Below, one piece after another: positions 4,882 to 5,001 of a stretch of DNA of 5,001 nucleotides (position 1 is its first letter; every line of letters starts with the position of its first letter). This stretch comes from Planctomycetota bacterium (GTDB lineage Bacteria; Planctomycetota; Planctomycetia; Pirellulales; UBA7805), in assembly GCA_014237955.1 (NCBI GenBank), contig JABABY010000152.1:1-5001 (forward strand), written 5' to 3'. Made by a program: the position numbers and the translations under genes. The notes under the pieces were generated by a model. It saw only the letters and a list, made by a program, of their open reading frames with translations, was not told the origin of the DNA and did no database searches.

Positions 4882-5001
4882 TTGGACATTATTGAATATC
4901 CCCATCCAACGTTGCGCCATAAAAGTAAATCATTGCGGCGCGTTGACGCCGATTTGCGATCCACTGTCAACGAAATGTTTAGCCTGATGTATGCGGCAAA
5001 A
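4882..5001 (+). CDS. def: Peptide deformylase, N-terminal 40 residues (cut by window edge)
   Basis: The frame opens with TTG and runs to the last base without a stop. It reads DIIEYPHPTLRHKSKSL, then a helix ending MFSLMYAAK, which follows the N-terminal pattern of peptide deformylase (compare E. coli VLHIPDERLRKVAKPV and DDMFETMYAEEG). The first catalytic motif, GxGLAAxQ, would begin immediately after the window, and the EGCLS and HExxH metal-binding motifs would come later, so activity cannot be judged. The enzyme removes the formyl group from new proteins in the cytoplasm using a bound metal ion. It is divergent from the minus-strand cluster and probably unrelated to it. Confidence 0.85.
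   Translation, partial: MDIIEYPHPTLRHKSKSLRRVDADLRSTVNEMFSLMYAAK

Overview
The window looks like chromosomal DNA of a Gram-negative-type bacterium, most likely a member of the Planctomycetota (Pirellula-like). This is inferred from gene style, not proven: an ExbB homologue with a signal-peptide-like N-terminal extension and a Pro/Arg-rich tail, two ExbD genes in tandem, exported tetratricopeptide (TPR)-like proteins, a membrane-anchored von Willebrand factor A (vWA) protein with a Gly-rich linker, mixed ATG/TTG starts, and a base composition near half G+C by eye. No rRNA, tRNA, CRISPR array, insertion sequence or prophage is visible.

Layout: nearly the whole window is one tightly packed minus-strand gene cluster read from right to left. 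In transcription order it holds a vWA protein (4722-3682), an exported protein with a small beta-rich N-terminal region and TPR-like helices (3641-2598), ExbB/TolQ (2596-1742), a first ExbD/TolR (1718-1284), a second ExbD/TolR (1228-776), and a predicted exported helical, TPR-like protein that runs off the left edge (755-1). Gaps between genes are 40, 1, 23, 55 and 20 bases, which suggests one operon. A 159-base divergent intergenic region (4723-4881) separates it from a plus-strand gene cut by the right edge, whose first 40 codons match the N-terminus of peptide deformylase (def).

How the genes may work together: ExbB and ExbD form an inner-membrane channel that turns proton flow into mechanical work. 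The usual Ton and Tol systems pair this motor with TonB or TolA, whose single transmembrane helix carries an SxxxH motif. No TonB or TolA is present here. The vWA protein, however, has exactly that architecture: short cytoplasmic N-terminus, one transmembrane helix with SxxxH (S40, H44), a long low-complexity linker, then a C-terminal periplasmic domain that is a vWA fold with an intact metal-binding MIDAS motif. The best reading is a Ton/Tol-like energy-transduction module in which a metal-dependent adhesion domain replaces the usual TonB C-terminal domain, helped by two exported repeat proteins. Its substrate or outer-membrane partner cannot be read from this window.
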